Shown here: positions 8,657 to 20,350 of the stretch, one piece after another
Layout of the letters: each line of letters opens with the position of its first letter
How positions within the stretch are numbered: the first letter of the stretch is position 1
Assembly: GCA_965250245.1 (NCBI GenBank)
Contig: OZ252296.1
Coordinates: 4,712,001-4,776,000 of the forward strand
DNA: 64,000 nt
Direction of reading: 5' to 3'
From: JABDIP01 sp965250245
Lineage (GTDB): Bacteria; Pseudomonadota; Alphaproteobacteria; DSM-16000; Inquilinaceae
Translations under genes and position numbers: made by a program
The notes under the pieces: model-generated
The model's database searches: none
What the model was told of the DNA's origin: nothing
The model's input: the letters and a program-made list of their open reading frames with translations, nothing else

Positions 8657-9406
8657 TCAGGGTGCCAGCACCCGGGCCGCGCGATCAAGGTCGGCGGGGG
8701 TGTTGATCTCCAGCGGCACGCTGTCGACCAGGGCCACGTCGATCCGCATGCCGTGCGCCAGGGCGCGCAACTGCTCCAGACGCTCGCGCTTCTCCAGCGC
8801 CGAGGGCGGCAGGCTGACGAAGGCGGCGAGCGCCTCACGGCGATAGGCATAGAGCCCGATGTGGTGCAGCAGCGGGCCGTCGCCGGATGGCGCCGGGGTC
8901 CGGGTGAAGTAGAGCCCGCGGCCGATCGCCTGCCCCGGCTCGCGCTCGACCACCGCCTTCACCGCGCTCGGCGATAGCCGGTCGGCGTCGTTGTGGATCT
9001 CCGCCGCCGCGGTGCCGATATCGACGGCCGGATCGCGCAGGGCGGAGAGCGCCGCCCGGACGGTCTCCGGCTCGACCGCCGGCAGGTCGCCCTGCAGGTT
9101 GACCACCGCCTGATACCGGCGGCCGGGGTCGAATCGTTCCACGGCCTCATGGATGCGGTCCGAGCCGGATGGATGGTCCGGATCGGTCAGCATCGCCAGG
9201 CCGCCGACCGCCTCGATGGCGTCGACGATCTCCTGGTCGGCGGCGGCCACCAGGACCGGCCCGATGGCGGCCTGTTCCGCCCGTCGCCAGACATGGACGA
9301 TCATCGGCACGCCGTGAATTTCCGCCAGGGGCTTGTTCGGCAGCCGGGTCGCCGCCAGGCGCGACGGGATGACGACGATGGTGTTTTCTGCGGTCGGGTC
9401 GGACAT
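8657..9406 (-). CDS. kdsB: 3-deoxy-manno-octulosonate cytidylyltransferase (CMP-Kdo synthetase)
   Basis: A 249-residue cytosolic enzyme that activates Kdo with CTP for lipid A-core assembly. The CTP-binding N-terminus reads VVIPSRLAATRLPNKPL, followed by the family motifs DPDHPSGSDRI and NLQGDLP. The length is normal. It heads a two-gene minus-strand unit with pheA, a common pairing in alphaproteobacteria, and is divergent from a cytochrome c gene. The window also carries kpsF at 26489, which makes the arabinose 5-phosphate precursor of Kdo. Confidence 0.95.
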   Translation of the reverse strand: MSDPTAENTIVVIPSRLAATRLPNKPLAEIHGVPMIVHVWRRAEQAAIGPVLVAAADQEIVDAIEAVGGLAMLTDPDHPSGSDRIHEAVERFDPGRRYQAVVNLQGDLPAVEPETVRAALSALRDPAVDIGTAAAEIHNDADRLSPSAVKAVVEREPGQAIGRGLYFTRTPAPSGDGPLLHHIGLYAYRREALAAFVSLPPSALEKRERLEQLRALAHGMRIDVALVDSVPLEINTPADLDRAARVLAP

Positions 9407-9555
9407 GCCCGGTCTGGTGCGCCAATCGGCCGGTCAGGTCAAGGCCCATCGACGCATGGCACCCGGCCGAAAATCGGCGGAGTCCAGGCGCTCATGGCAT
9501 CGACAAGCGCCCGGCCGGCGGCTATCTTTCGGCCGCCCACCTTGTGAGGAACAGC

Positions 9556-10089
9556 ATGTCCAGCATTGAATTCACCAAGATGTCGATGGCCGTGCTCATC
9601 GCCGGGATCGTCGCCATGGTCGGCGGGTTCATCGCCCGCGGCACGGTCAGCCCGGCACCGCTGGAACAGAACGCCTATGTGGTCGATCTGGGCGAGGACG
9701 CCGCGCCGGTCGAAGAGGTGGTCGAGGAAGTGCCGCCGATCGGCGAGCTGCTGCAGGTCGCAGATGCCGGCGCCGGCCAGGGCCTGTCGCGGGCCTGCGC
9801 CGCCTGCCACAGCTTCGACAATGGCGGCGCCAACAAGATCGGGCCGAATCTGTGGGACATCGTCGAGCGGCCCATCGCCTCGGCGGCCGGCTTCGGGTAC
9901 TCCTCCGCGCTTGGCGAGAAGGGCGGGACCTGGACCTACGAGGCGCTGGAAGGGTTCCTGGCCGCCCCGCGCGACTGGGCTCCCGGAACCTCCATGAGCT
10001 ATTCCGGCATGCGCAAGCCCGAGGACCGCGCCAACCTGATCGCCTGGCTGCGCAGCCTGTCGGACAGCCCGGCACCCCTGCCGCAGTAG
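9556..10089 (+). CDS. Membrane-anchored class I cytochrome c (c2/CycM-like)
   Basis: A 177-residue electron carrier. The ATG at 9556 is preferred over the GTG at 9544 because GAGGA lies five bases before it. Residues 9-27 form an uncleaved-looking membrane anchor, then an acidic, Pro-rich linker (about 46-62), then a cytochrome c domain with CAACH (C81, C84, H85) and a likely axial methionine in MSYSGMRKP. The layout matches CycM-type cytochromes, which carry electrons from the bc1 complex to terminal oxidase in alphaproteobacteria. It is divergent from kdsB. Confidence 0.9.
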   Translation: MSSIEFTKMSMAVLIAGIVAMVGGFIARGTVSPAPLEQNAYVVDLGEDAAPVEEVVEEVPPIGELLQVADAGAGQGLSRACAACHSFDNGGANKIGPNLWDIVERPIASAAGFGYSSALGEKGGTWTYEALEGFLAAPRDWAPGTSMSYSGMRKPEDRANLIAWLRSLSDSPAPLPQ

Positions 10090-10235
10090 CCCGAATTCCG
10101 CCGGCACACAGGCCGCAAGCCCTGGCGTGACGCCGGTTTTGCCTTGCTGCCGCCATGTTCCCTGCCCTTGATTAGGGCGGAGAGTCGCCCATTATTGCAG
10201 CGGGGGTTGATTGGTCCTCGCCGCGGAGCCTGTAC

Positions 10236-12083
10236 ATGCGCTTTGCCGCCGCCGCCCTGGCAGCCGCCGTCGCCATCGCCACGCCCCTCGCGGCGTCGGC
10301 CGACGGCATCACCATCTCCCACGCCATCGCCGAGTTCGGAGAGCCGAACCACGGACCGGAGTTCCGGCACTTCGGCTACGCCAATCCGGACGCGCCGAAG
10401 GGCGGCCGGCTGACGATCGGCACCTCCGGCAGCTTCGACACGCTGAACACGCTCCCCCTGGGCGGCGAGTGGCCGCGCAGCATCGGCCTGCTCTACGACA
10501 CGTTGATGGTCGAGCCGCAGGATGAGCTGTCGGTCTATTACGGGCTGATCGCGGAATCGGTCGAGTATCCGGAAGACCGTAGCTGGATCGTCTTCAACCT
10601 GCGGCCGGAGGCGCGCTTCCACGACGGCACGCCGATCACCGCCGAGGATGTCGCCTGGACCCTGGAGATGATCCAGGAGCATGCCCGGCCGTTCCTGAAA
10701 TCCTTCTACGAGAACGTCACTGGCTGGACGATCGAGGGACCGCGGCGCATCCGCATCGACGTGTCCACCCGCAACATCATGCAGCCGCTGGTGCGGCTCG
10801 CCGCCACCACCATCTGGCCGAAGCATTGGTGGACCTCGGACGGGCGCGACGTGACCGACAGCACGCTGGAACCGCCGCTGGGCAGCGGCCCCTACCGGCT
10901 GGTGTCGCTGGAGCCCGGGCGCGACCTCGCCTACGAGCGGGTCGAGGACTACTGGGCGGCCGACCTGCCGGTGCGGCGCGGCTTCTACAACTTCGACCGG
11001 ATCGTCTACAACTACTACCTCGACCGCGTCATCCTGTTCGAGGCGTTCAAGGGGCAGGAATACGACTTCCGCCGCGAGTTCACCTCGCGCAACTGGGCCA
11101 CCGGCTACGATTTCGAAGCCGCCGAGAACGGCCAGATGCTGCGGGAGGAACTGCCGACCATCCGCTTCAGCGGCCAGCAGGGCTTCTTCATGAACACCCG
11201 GCGGGCGCCGTTCGACGACATCCGGGTCCGCGAGGCGCTGCAGCACCTGTACCCGTTCGAATGGGTGAACACGAACCTGATGTTCGGGCTGTACAACCGG
11301 ACGGATAGCTGGTTCCCGAATTCGCCCTACGCCGCCTCCGGGCTTCCCGAGGGCCAGGAGTTGGAGATCCTGGAGGGTTTCCGCGGTCAGATTCCCGAGG
11401 CGATCTTCACCGAGCCGTTCCAGCTTCCGACCAACAGCGAACCCAACATCAACCGCTCCAACCTGCGCGCCGCCATCGCGCTGATGCGCGAGGCCGGTCT
11501 GGAGGTGGTGGACGGCACCATGGTCGACACCGCCACCGGCGAGGCGGTCTCCTTCGAGATCATGCTGCGCTCGCCGTCGCTGGAGCCGCATACCCAACCG
11601 CTGGTCCGCAACCTGGAGCGGGTCGGCATCGAAGCCTCGATCCGGATCGTCGATTCCGCGCAGTTCCAAAGGCGCTATCAGGATCGTGATTTCGATATGA
11701 TCAGCTTCGCCTATACGTTTTTCCCACCGCCCGGGACCGAAATGCACTCGCGGTTTGGCTCGGCGGCGGCGGACATCGACGGCTCGGCGAACCTGATCGG
11801 CATCCGCGATCCCGTCGTCGACGCGTTGATCGAGATGGCCGTGGAGGCGCCGGATCTGGAGACCAAGCAGGCCACGGCCCGCGCCCTGGACCGGGTCATG
11901 ATGCGCGGCTACTACACGATCCCGCATTGGCACAACGACACCGCGTGGATCGCCTATTGGAACCGGTTCGGATTTCCGGAGACCCATCCGATCTACGATT
12001 TCGGCCTGTCGAACACGATCGCGTTCCAGCCGACCTGGTGGATCGATCCGGAGAAGGACCTGATGCTGACGGAGGCCCGATAG
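10236..12083 (+). CDS. Peptide ABC transporter substrate-binding protein (YejA-like, first copy)
   Basis: A 615-residue periplasmic binding protein of family 5 (oligopeptide/nickel type). It has a signal peptide ending near ASADG and the family stretch FRPEARFHDGTPITAEDV in near form (LRPEARFHDGTPITAED). The tail (YYTIPHWHNDTAWIAYWNRF) is typical of the YejA branch that works with YejBEF. It is the first gene of the operon, with GGAG a few bases before the ATG, and the next gene begins 3 bp after its stop. A second, clearly related binding protein follows, so the importer may accept two ligand classes. Confidence 0.92.
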   Translation: MRFAAAALAAAVAIATPLAASADGITISHAIAEFGEPNHGPEFRHFGYANPDAPKGGRLTIGTSGSFDTLNTLPLGGEWPRSIGLLYDTLMVEPQDELSVYYGLIAESVEYPEDRSWIVFNLRPEARFHDGTPITAEDVAWTLEMIQEHARPFLKSFYENVTGWTIEGPRRIRIDVSTRNIMQPLVRLAATTIWPKHWWTSDGRDVTDSTLEPPLGSGPYRLVSLEPGRDLAYERVEDYWAADLPVRRGFYNFDRIVYNYYLDRVILFEAFKGQEYDFRREFTSRNWATGYDFEAAENGQMLREELPTIRFSGQQGFFMNTRRAPFDDIRVREALQHLYPFEWVNTNLMFGLYNRTDSWFPNSPYAASGLPEGQELEILEGFRGQIPEAIFTEPFQLPTNSEPNINRSNLRAAIALMREAGLEVVDGTMVDTATGEAVSFEIMLRSPSLEPHTQPLVRNLERVGIEASIRIVDSAQFQRRYQDRDFDMISFAYTFFPPPGTEMHSRFGSAAADIDGSANLIGIRDPVVDALIEMAVEAPDLETKQATARALDRVMMRGYYTIPHWHNDTAWIAYWNRFGFPETHPIYDFGLSNTIAFQPTWWIDPEKDLMLTEAR

Positions 12084-12086
12084 CCC

Positions 12087-13940
12087 GTGACTTCCCGTAT
12101 TGCCGCGACTTTCCTGGCGGCCTGCGCCGGCCTGACCATGTCGCTTGCCGGGCCGGCGACGGCGCAGGACATCGCCCGCGTGAGCCCGACCTACGCCATC
12201 ACCACCTTCGGCGACCCGCCGCTCTATGCGGAGGGGTTCGAGAGCTGGAACTACGTCGAGTCCGACGCGCCCTCCGGCGGCGAGCTGGTGGTCGGCGCCT
12301 TCGGCAGCTTCGACACGCTGAACCAGTTCACCACCCGCGGCGACCGTGCCGCCGGGCTCGGCCTGATCTACTCGAGCCTCGGCATCGGCGGCGGTGACGA
12401 GGTCACCTCGACCTACGCCCAGCTCGCCGAGAGCTATGAGCTGTCCGATGACCGGCTGACCCTGATCATCAACCTGCGGGACAACATCTACTTCCACGAC
12501 CGGCACCCGATCACCGCCGAGGACGTGGTCTTCTCCTACGAGACCCTGCTCGACAAGGGCAGCCCGTCCTATCGCATCCAGCTCTTCGCCGATGTGGACA
12601 CGGTGGAGGCGCTGGACGACAAGACCGTACGGGTGCGCTTCACCTCGGCGGAAAACCCCGAGTCACCGCAATTCCTGGCCGGGCTGACCGTCCTGCCGAA
12701 ACACTATTGGGAAGATCGGGAGTTCGACCGGCTGACCATGGAACCGCCGCTGGGCAGCGGCCTGTACCGCATCGCCGAAATCGACGAGGGCCGCTCGATC
12801 ACCTATGAGCGGGTCGACGACTGGTGGGGCGCGGCGCTTCCGCGCACTGCCGGCACCTACAATTTCGAGCGCGTGCATTACGAGTACTACCTGGACAACA
12901 CGGTGCGCCGGGAGGCCTTCAAGGCCGGTCGGTTCGACTTCCTGTCGGTCACCGACGCCAAGGAGTGGAACACCGGGTTCCAGGGGATCGACGGGTACGA
13001 GCGTGGCGACCTGATCCTCGAGGCGTTCGACTCCACCCAGCCGCAATTCTACCAGGCGATGTTCATGAACACGCGCCGGACGCTGTTCCAGGACGTGCAG
13101 GTCCGCCAGGCGCTGAGCGTGCTGTTCGACTTCGAGACCGTGCAGCGGACGACGCTCTACGGACAGTATCGCCGCACCAACAGCTACTTCCCGAACGGCG
13201 AATTCGGGGCCCGCGGCCTGCCGGAGGGGCGCGAGTTGCAGATCCTGGACCAGTTCCGCGACCGTCTCCCCGAGAAGGTCTTCACCGAGGAGCCGGTGCT
13301 GCCGGTCACTGCCGGCGACGGCAACATCCGCGCCAGCCTGCGCCAGGCGCTGAGGCTGCTGAGCGATGCCGGCTGGGAGGTTCGGGACGGCGACATGGTC
13401 AACATGGACAGCGGCCAGCCGCTGACCTTCGAGATCGTCTACGGCTCGCCGACCGCCGAGGCCATGCTGCTGGCCTACAAGCAGAACCTGGAACGCGCCG
13501 GCATCGATGCACGGGTGCGGTTCGTGGACGGCGCCCAATGGGGCAACATCTTCCTCGACAACGACTACGACATGATCCTGGGCTTCCTGCCCGCGCTCTA
13601 CCCGCCCGGCGGATCGTTACGCGACTTCTTCGGCTCGGCGACGGTCGATCGCGAGGGCAGCCAGAACCTCTCGGGCATCCGCGACGAGGTACTGGACGAG
13701 CTGATCGAGCTGGTCGTGCGGTCGAATAGCTGGGACGAACGCGTCGCCGCCTCCCGCGCCTTCGACCGCTATCTGCGGCACCTGCACGTCTCCGTGCCGC
13801 TGTATCACAACGACAAGGACCGGATCGCCTATTGGGACATGTTCGACCGGCCGGAGACCCGGCCGCGCTTCGGCCTCGGCGTGCTGAGCACCTGGTGGCT
13901 CGACGAGTCCAACCCGCAGGCGCAGAGGGGCAACCGGTGA
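12087..13940 (+). CDS. Peptide ABC transporter substrate-binding protein (YejA-like, second copy)
   Basis: A 617-residue paralogue of the preceding gene, starting at GTG three bases after its stop. It has its own signal peptide (ending near ATAQD). Shared features include the DAPSGGELVVGAFGSFDTLN region, HDRHPITAEDVVFSYE and a C-terminal VPLYHNDKDRIAYWD block. The two copies differ enough in the ligand-facing middle regions to suggest different peptide preferences. The 62-bp gap to the permease gene contains only a 15-codon frame overlapping the stop, which I do not count as a gene. Confidence 0.92.
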   Translation: MTSRIAATFLAACAGLTMSLAGPATAQDIARVSPTYAITTFGDPPLYAEGFESWNYVESDAPSGGELVVGAFGSFDTLNQFTTRGDRAAGLGLIYSSLGIGGGDEVTSTYAQLAESYELSDDRLTLIINLRDNIYFHDRHPITAEDVVFSYETLLDKGSPSYRIQLFADVDTVEALDDKTVRVRFTSAENPESPQFLAGLTVLPKHYWEDREFDRLTMEPPLGSGLYRIAEIDEGRSITYERVDDWWGAALPRTAGTYNFERVHYEYYLDNTVRREAFKAGRFDFLSVTDAKEWNTGFQGIDGYERGDLILEAFDSTQPQFYQAMFMNTRRTLFQDVQVRQALSVLFDFETVQRTTLYGQYRRTNSYFPNGEFGARGLPEGRELQILDQFRDRLPEKVFTEEPVLPVTAGDGNIRASLRQALRLLSDAGWEVRDGDMVNMDSGQPLTFEIVYGSPTAEAMLLAYKQNLERAGIDARVRFVDGAQWGNIFLDNDYDMILGFLPALYPPGGSLRDFFGSATVDREGSQNLSGIRDEVLDELIELVVRSNSWDERVAASRAFDRYLRHLHVSVPLYHNDKDRIAYWDMFDRPETRPRFGLGVLSTWWLDESNPQAQRGNR

Positions 13941-14002
13941 TGGACGTCCTGCCCCTGGCGCCGTCCCGGCCCGGCCGCCGCAGATAGGCGAGACCCGCAC
14001 CC

Positions 14003-15115
14003 GTGCTTGCCTACATCATCCGGCGATTGCTGCTGATCATCCCGACCCTGTTCGGGATCATGGTGCTGAACTTCGTCATCATCCAGTTCGCCCCCGGCGG
14101 CCCGGTCGAGCAGCTGATCGCCGAACTGCAGGGCACCGCCACGGGCGCGACCGAGAGGTTCACCGGCGGTGGCGGCGACTTCGAACAGGCGCCGGACCCG
14201 ACCGCCCTGGACTCCGGCGGCGGCGGCGAAAGCAAGTATCGCGGCGCCCAGGGTCTCGACCCGGAATTCATCGCCGAGATCGAGAAGATGTTCGGCTTCG
14301 ACAAGCCGGCGCATGAGCGCTTCTTCCTGATGATGGGCAACTACGCCACCTTCGATTTCGGCGAGAGCTATTTCCGCGACCGCGCCGTCGTCGACCTGAT
14401 CATCGACAAGATGCCGGTCTCGATCTCGCTGGGGCTGTGGACCACCCTGCTGGTCTATCTGGTGTCGATCCCGCTGGGCATCCGCAAGGCGGTCACCGAC
14501 GGCTCGCGCTTCGACGTGTGGACCAGCGGCGCGATCATCGTCGGCTATGCGATCCCGGGCTTCCTGTTCGCGGTGCTGCTGGTGGTGCTGTTCGCCGGCG
14601 GCCGATATTTCGACTGGTTCCCGCTGCGCGGCCTGGTCTCCGACGATTGGGACACGCTGAGCTGGCCGGCGCGGGTGGCCGACTATTTCTGGCACCTCGC
14701 CCTGCCGATCACGGCCATGGTGGTCGGCGGGTTCGCGACGCTGACCATGCTGACCAAGAACTCCTTCCTGGATGAGATCAACAAGGTCTACGTGCTGACC
14801 GCCAAGGCCAAGGGCCTGGGCAGCCGGCAGGTGCTGTACGGGCACGTGTTCCGCAACGCGATGCTGATCGTCATCGCCGGGTTCCCCAGCGCCTTCATCG
14901 GGATACTGTTCACCGGCGCCCTGCTGATCGAGGTGATCTTCTCCCTGGACGGGCTCGGCCTGCTGGGCTTCGAGGCGGCGATCAACCGCGACTACCCGGT
15001 GATGTTCGGCACGCTGTACATGTTCTCGCTGCTGGGGCTGCTGCTCAGCCTGGTCGGCGACATCATGTACACGATCATCGATCCGCGGATCGATTTCGAA
15101 GCGCGGCAGGTGTGA
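14003..15115 (+). CDS. yejB: Peptide ABC transporter permease YejB
   Basis: A 370-residue inner-membrane permease of the DppB/OppB class, starting at GTG (protein VLAYIIRRLLLIIPTLFGIM). The first membrane segment is followed by a long periplasmic loop (about residues 40-130) that is Gly/Asp-rich, a YejB trait. The EAA loop for ATPase contact lies around AKAKGLGSRQVLYGHVFRNA, and the C-terminus ends in TIIDPRIDFEARQV. It overlaps or abuts the next permease gene. Confidence 0.93.
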   Translation: MLAYIIRRLLLIIPTLFGIMVLNFVIIQFAPGGPVEQLIAELQGTATGATERFTGGGGDFEQAPDPTALDSGGGGESKYRGAQGLDPEFIAEIEKMFGFDKPAHERFFLMMGNYATFDFGESYFRDRAVVDLIIDKMPVSISLGLWTTLLVYLVSIPLGIRKAVTDGSRFDVWTSGAIIVGYAIPGFLFAVLLVVLFAGGRYFDWFPLRGLVSDDWDTLSWPARVADYFWHLALPITAMVVGGFATLTMLTKNSFLDEINKVYVLTAKAKGLGSRQVLYGHVFRNAMLIVIAGFPSAFIGILFTGALLIEVIFSLDGLGLLGFEAAINRDYPVMFGTLYMFSLLGLLLSLVGDIMYTIIDPRIDFEARQV

Positions 15116-16283
15116 CCATGGCGCCGCAGGACACACAGAGCGCCGCCACGGCCCGCCCCGCTCCGGCGCGCGGCCTCGCCCGGTTCGGGATCACGCTGAC
15201 GCCGCTGAACATGCGGCGGCTTCACAACTTCAAGGCCAACCGGCGCGGCTATTGGGCCCTGTGGATCTTCCTGGTGATCTTCGGCCTGACCCTGTTCGCC
15301 GAGTTCCTCGCCAATGACCGGCCGCTGCTGGTCTATTTCGATGGTGGCGTCTACACCCCGGTCTTCACCTTCTATCCGGAAACCGCCTTCGGCGGCGAGT
15401 TCGAGACCGAGGCCGATTACCGCGATCCCTTTGTGATCGACCTGATCGAGGAGAAGGGCTGGATGGTCTGGCCGCCCATCCCGTTCTCCTACGACACCAT
15501 CAACTACAACCTGTCGCAGCCGGCGCCCTCGCCGCCGGACGCGGTCAACTGGCTGGGCACCGACGATCAGGGCCGCGACGTGCTGGCGCGGGTGATCTAC
15601 GGCTTCCGCATCTCCGTCCTGTTCGGCCTGACGCTGACCTTCTTCAGCTCGATCGTCGGGATCGCCGCCGGCGCGGTGCAAGGCTATTTCGGCGGGCTGG
15701 TGGACCTGTTGTTCCAGCGGTTCATGGAGATCTGGTCGAGCATGCCGACGCTCTACCTGCTGATCATCATGGCCAGCATCATCACGCCGGGCTTCTGGCC
15801 GCTGCTGATCCTGATGCTGTTCTTCAGCTGGATGGCGCTGGTCGGCGTGGTGCGGGCGGAGTTCCTGCGGGCCCGCAATTTCGACTACGTCCGGGCGGCG
15901 CGCGCGCTGGGCCAGCCGGACCGGGTGATCATGTTCAAGCATGTGCTGCCCAACGCCATGGTGGCGACGGTGACCTTCATGCCGTTCATCCTCAACGGCT
16001 CGATCACCACCCTGACCAGCCTCGACTTCCTCGGCTTCGGCCTGCCGCCGGGTTCACCCTCGCTCGGCGAGCTGCTGAAGCAGGGCAAGGCCAACCTGCA
16101 ATCGCCCTGGCTCGGTTTCACCGCCTTCTTCTCGATCGCCATCATGCTGAGCCTGCTGGTCTTCATCGGCGAGGCGGTGCGCGACGCCTTCGACCCGCGC
16201 AAGGCGGTCGGGCCAATCGGGCGCAAGGATACCGGGCCGGCGGCGGAAGCGGTGCGGGCATCGGAAACCCGGGCGGCGGCGGA

Positions 16284-16287
<4 letters not shown>
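15112..16287 (+). CDS. yejE: Peptide ABC transporter permease YejE
   Basis: A 391-residue DppC/OppC-type permease. The N-terminus carries the YejE block NFKANRRGYWALWIF, followed by a periplasmic loop and then the core TM region with an EAA motif (RAARALGQPDRVIMFKHVLP). Translation can start at a GTG at 15112, which overlaps the yejB stop by four bases, or at the ATG at 15118; both give the same protein apart from two residues. The last ten or so residues are Ala/Glu-rich and overlap the start of the ATPase gene by four bases. Confidence 0.93.
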
Positions 16288-17959
<1,672 letters not shown>

Positions 17960-17960
<1 letters not shown>

Positions 17961-19378
17961 TGAGTCCTGACGGCGAGCCGCGCGGCATTGTCCTTGCGGC
18001 AGCCCTGGCGGGAGTCCTGACGACCGCATCGCTCGCATCGGCCGAGACGCAGTTGCCCGTCACGGAGCGGGAGTCGCTGCTGGCCCGGCCGATCGGCATC
18101 GATCTCGGCGGCAGCGGTTCGCGGCCCCTGCGCGACGACCAGGCCTTCACCTTTCCGGCCGCCAATCTGGATGCGCGCGAGCTGGAGCCGTTTCTGGCCG
18201 GAAAGACCCTATTCAATGCGGTCTGGCAGCCGCAGGGCGGTGACTTCGCCGGGCTCGGCCCGCTGTTCAACCAGCCGTCCTGCGCCGGGTGCCATCCGGT
18301 CAACGGCCGCGGCGCGCCGGGCGATGGACATACAGCCGCGTCATTGGTGGTCCATCTCAGCGCGCCCGGCAGGTCGGAGACCGGCGGGCCATCGCCGCAC
18401 CCGGCCTATGGCGGCCAGTTGAGCGACCGCGCCATCCCCGGCGTGCCGGCCGAGGGGCGGGTGGTCATCGGCTACACCGAAATCGCCGGGGAGTACGGCG
18501 ACGGCGAGCCCTACACGCTGCGGCGTCCGCAATACCGCTTCGCGGGCCTCGCATTCGGACCGATCGACGGCGACATCCTGATCTCGCCGCGGGTGGCGCC
18601 GGCGGTGATCGGTCTGGGGCTGTTGGAGGCGGTGCCGGAGGCGTTGATCCTGGCCCTCGCCGATCCGGACGATGCGGATGGCGACGGCATTTCCGGCCGG
18701 CCGAATCGGGTCTGGGACCCGGTCACCGGCACCGAGGCACTGGGACGGTTCGGCTGGAAGGCCAACACCGCGACCCTGCAGCAGCAGAATGCCGGCGCCG
18801 CGTTCGGCGATATCGGCATCACGTCGTCGTTGTTTCCGGATGCCAACTGCACGGCGGGCCAGGACGCCTGCTTGGCGGCCGCGACTCATCAGGAACCGGA
18901 ATTGTCGGACGAGCGTGTCGATCGCCTGACGCTTTATACCCAGGTGCTGGCCGTGCCCGACCGCCGGGACGCGCTGGACCCGGCGGTGAACCGGGGGGAG
19001 GCACTGTTCCGCGAGATTGGCTGCGCTTCGTGCCACTTGACGACCCTGCTGACCGGCGACCATCCGGTGGCGGCCCTGTCCGGCCAGACCATCCATCCCT
19101 TCACCGACCTGCTGCTGCACGATATGGGCGAGGGGCTGGCGGATGGGCGACCGGATTTCCTGGCCGACGGCCGGGAATGGCGGACACCGCCGCTCTGGGG
19201 CATCGGTCTGATCGAGACCGTCAACGGCCACTCCAACTTCCTGCATGACGGCCGCGCCCGGACCCTGGCCGAGGCCATCCTGTGGCATGGCGGCGAGGCG
19301 GAGGCGGCGCAGGCGGCCTTCGTCGCGATGGAGAAGGCCGACCGGGAGGCCCTGCTCGCCTTCCTGCGCAGCCTTTGA
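17960..19378 (+). CDS. Di-haem DUF1111 oxidoreductase (putative thiol/peroxidase family)
   Basis: A 472-residue exported di-haem protein. The GTG start at 17960 overlaps the yejF stop by one base and begins a good signal peptide (cleavage near ASAET). Haem motifs are CAGCH (C108, C111, H112) and CASCH (C355, C358, H359). The C-terminal block HSNFLHDGRARTLAEAILWH is characteristic of the DUF1111 family, which is often annotated as thiol oxidoreductase. No reaction can be assigned from sequence. Its tight coupling to a peptide importer is unusual and suggests either a periplasmic role acting on the transported compound or a chance fusion of transcripts. Confidence 0.87.
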
Positions 19379-19403
19379 CTTCGGCCGGTGTCCACCGGGC
19401 AAT

Positions 19404-19577
19404 CCCCCTCACCCAGCTTCGGCTAAGGCTCAGCCTGCGGCTTCGCCAAGCCTTCACAACCCTCTCCCCGAGGAGAGGGAAACAAACAGCGAGTTCCCTG
19501 ACCCCTCTCCTTGGGGAGAGGGTGCGGAGGCTTGGCGAGGCTGAAAGTCGAGCCCTAGCCGTAGCTGGGTGAGGGGC
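19404..19577. repeat. Large imperfect intergenic palindrome with nested hairpins
   Basis: The outer arms, starting CCCCTCACCCAGCT at about 19404 and ending with its complement AGCTGGGTGAGGGG near 19577, pair imperfectly over about 65 bp each. Inside, CCCTCTCC/GGAGAGGG forms local hairpins at 19460-19479 and 19503-19522, and CGCCAAGCCT pairs with AGGCTTGGCG. It occupies the space between the convergent DUF1111 and SDR genes. Palindromes with CCCTCACCC ends and CCCTCTCC cores recur between genes in many alphaproteobacteria; this looks like one such dispersed non-coding element and may also end transcription. Confidence 0.8.
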
Positions 19578-19597
19578 TGCGCAGCCTCTAGCGGCCG

Positions 19598-20350
19598 TCA
19601 GTAGGTCGCGCGGCCGCCGCTCAGGTCGAAGACGGCGCCGGTGGTGAACGAGTTCTCCTCCGAGGCGAGCCACGCGACCATGCCGGCGATCTCCTCCACG
19701 TCGACGAACCGTCCGCGCGGGATCTTCGACAGCATGTAGTCGATATGCTGTTGCGAAATCTGGTCGAAGATGCGGGTCTCGGCCGCGGCCGGCGTGATGC
19801 AGTTGACCGCGATGTTGTGGCCGGCGAGCTCCTTGCCCAGGGATTTGACCAGGGCGATCACGCCGGCCTTGGCGGCGCTGTAGGGCCCGGCATTGGGATT
19901 GCCCTCCTTGCCGGCGATCGAGGCGGTGCAGACGATCCGCCCGTAATCCCGCGCGATCATGCCCGGCACGACGGCGCGGCAGGTGAGGAAGACGCCGGTC
20001 AGGTCGATGTCGATCACCTGGCGCCAGGCATCGACGGGATACTCCCAAAGCGTGGCGCTGGGACCGGCGATCCCGGCATTGGCGATCAGGATGTCGATGC
20101 CTCCGAGCGCCGCGCGGCTGGCTTCCGCCGCGTCCGCCACCGCCGCGGCATCGGTCACGTCGACCGGATGGCCATGGGCGGTTCCCTGCGCTGCCAGCGC
20201 ATCGACCGCACCGGCCAGCATGTCCGCGTCCCGGTCCCACAGGCTGACCGACGCGCCGGACGCCATCAGCCGTTCGGCGATCGCCCTGCCGATGCCCTGG
20301 GCACCTCCGGTGACGATGGCGCGGCGGCCTTCCAGATCGATACGGTTCAT
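19598..20350 (-). CDS. Short-chain dehydrogenase/reductase (SDR)
   Basis: A 250-residue classical SDR, an NAD(P)-dependent oxidoreductase. The cofactor loop is TGGAQGIG (14-21), the NAG motif follows at 91, and the catalytic triad is Ser144, Tyr157 and Lys161 (YSAAK). The start at 20350 follows GGGGAGG; frames opening further upstream lack SDR character. The C-terminus TTGAVFDLSGGRATY is typical of the 3-oxoacyl-ACP reductase/sugar dehydrogenase branch, so the substrate could be a ketoacyl or sugar compound. No pathway partner is adjacent. It is divergent from hsp20 across 244 bp in which I recognise no clear regulatory site. Confidence 0.85.
   Translation of the reverse strand: MNRIDLEGRRAIVTGGAQGIGRAIAERLMASGASVSLWDRDADMLAGAVDALAAQGTAHGHPVDVTDAAAVADAAEASRAALGGIDILIANAGIAGPSATLWEYPVDAWRQVIDIDLTGVFLTCRAVVPGMIARDYGRIVCTASIAGKEGNPNAGPYSAAKAGVIALVKSLGKELAGHNIAVNCITPAAAETRIFDQISQQHIDYMLSKIPRGRFVDVEEIAGMVAWLASEENSFTTGAVFDLSGGRATY

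Noticed and set aside
13940..13987. A 15-codon open frame between the second YejA gene and yejB
   Set aside because: It overlaps the preceding stop and could help ribosomes pass to yejB, but has no sign of selection that can be seen here.
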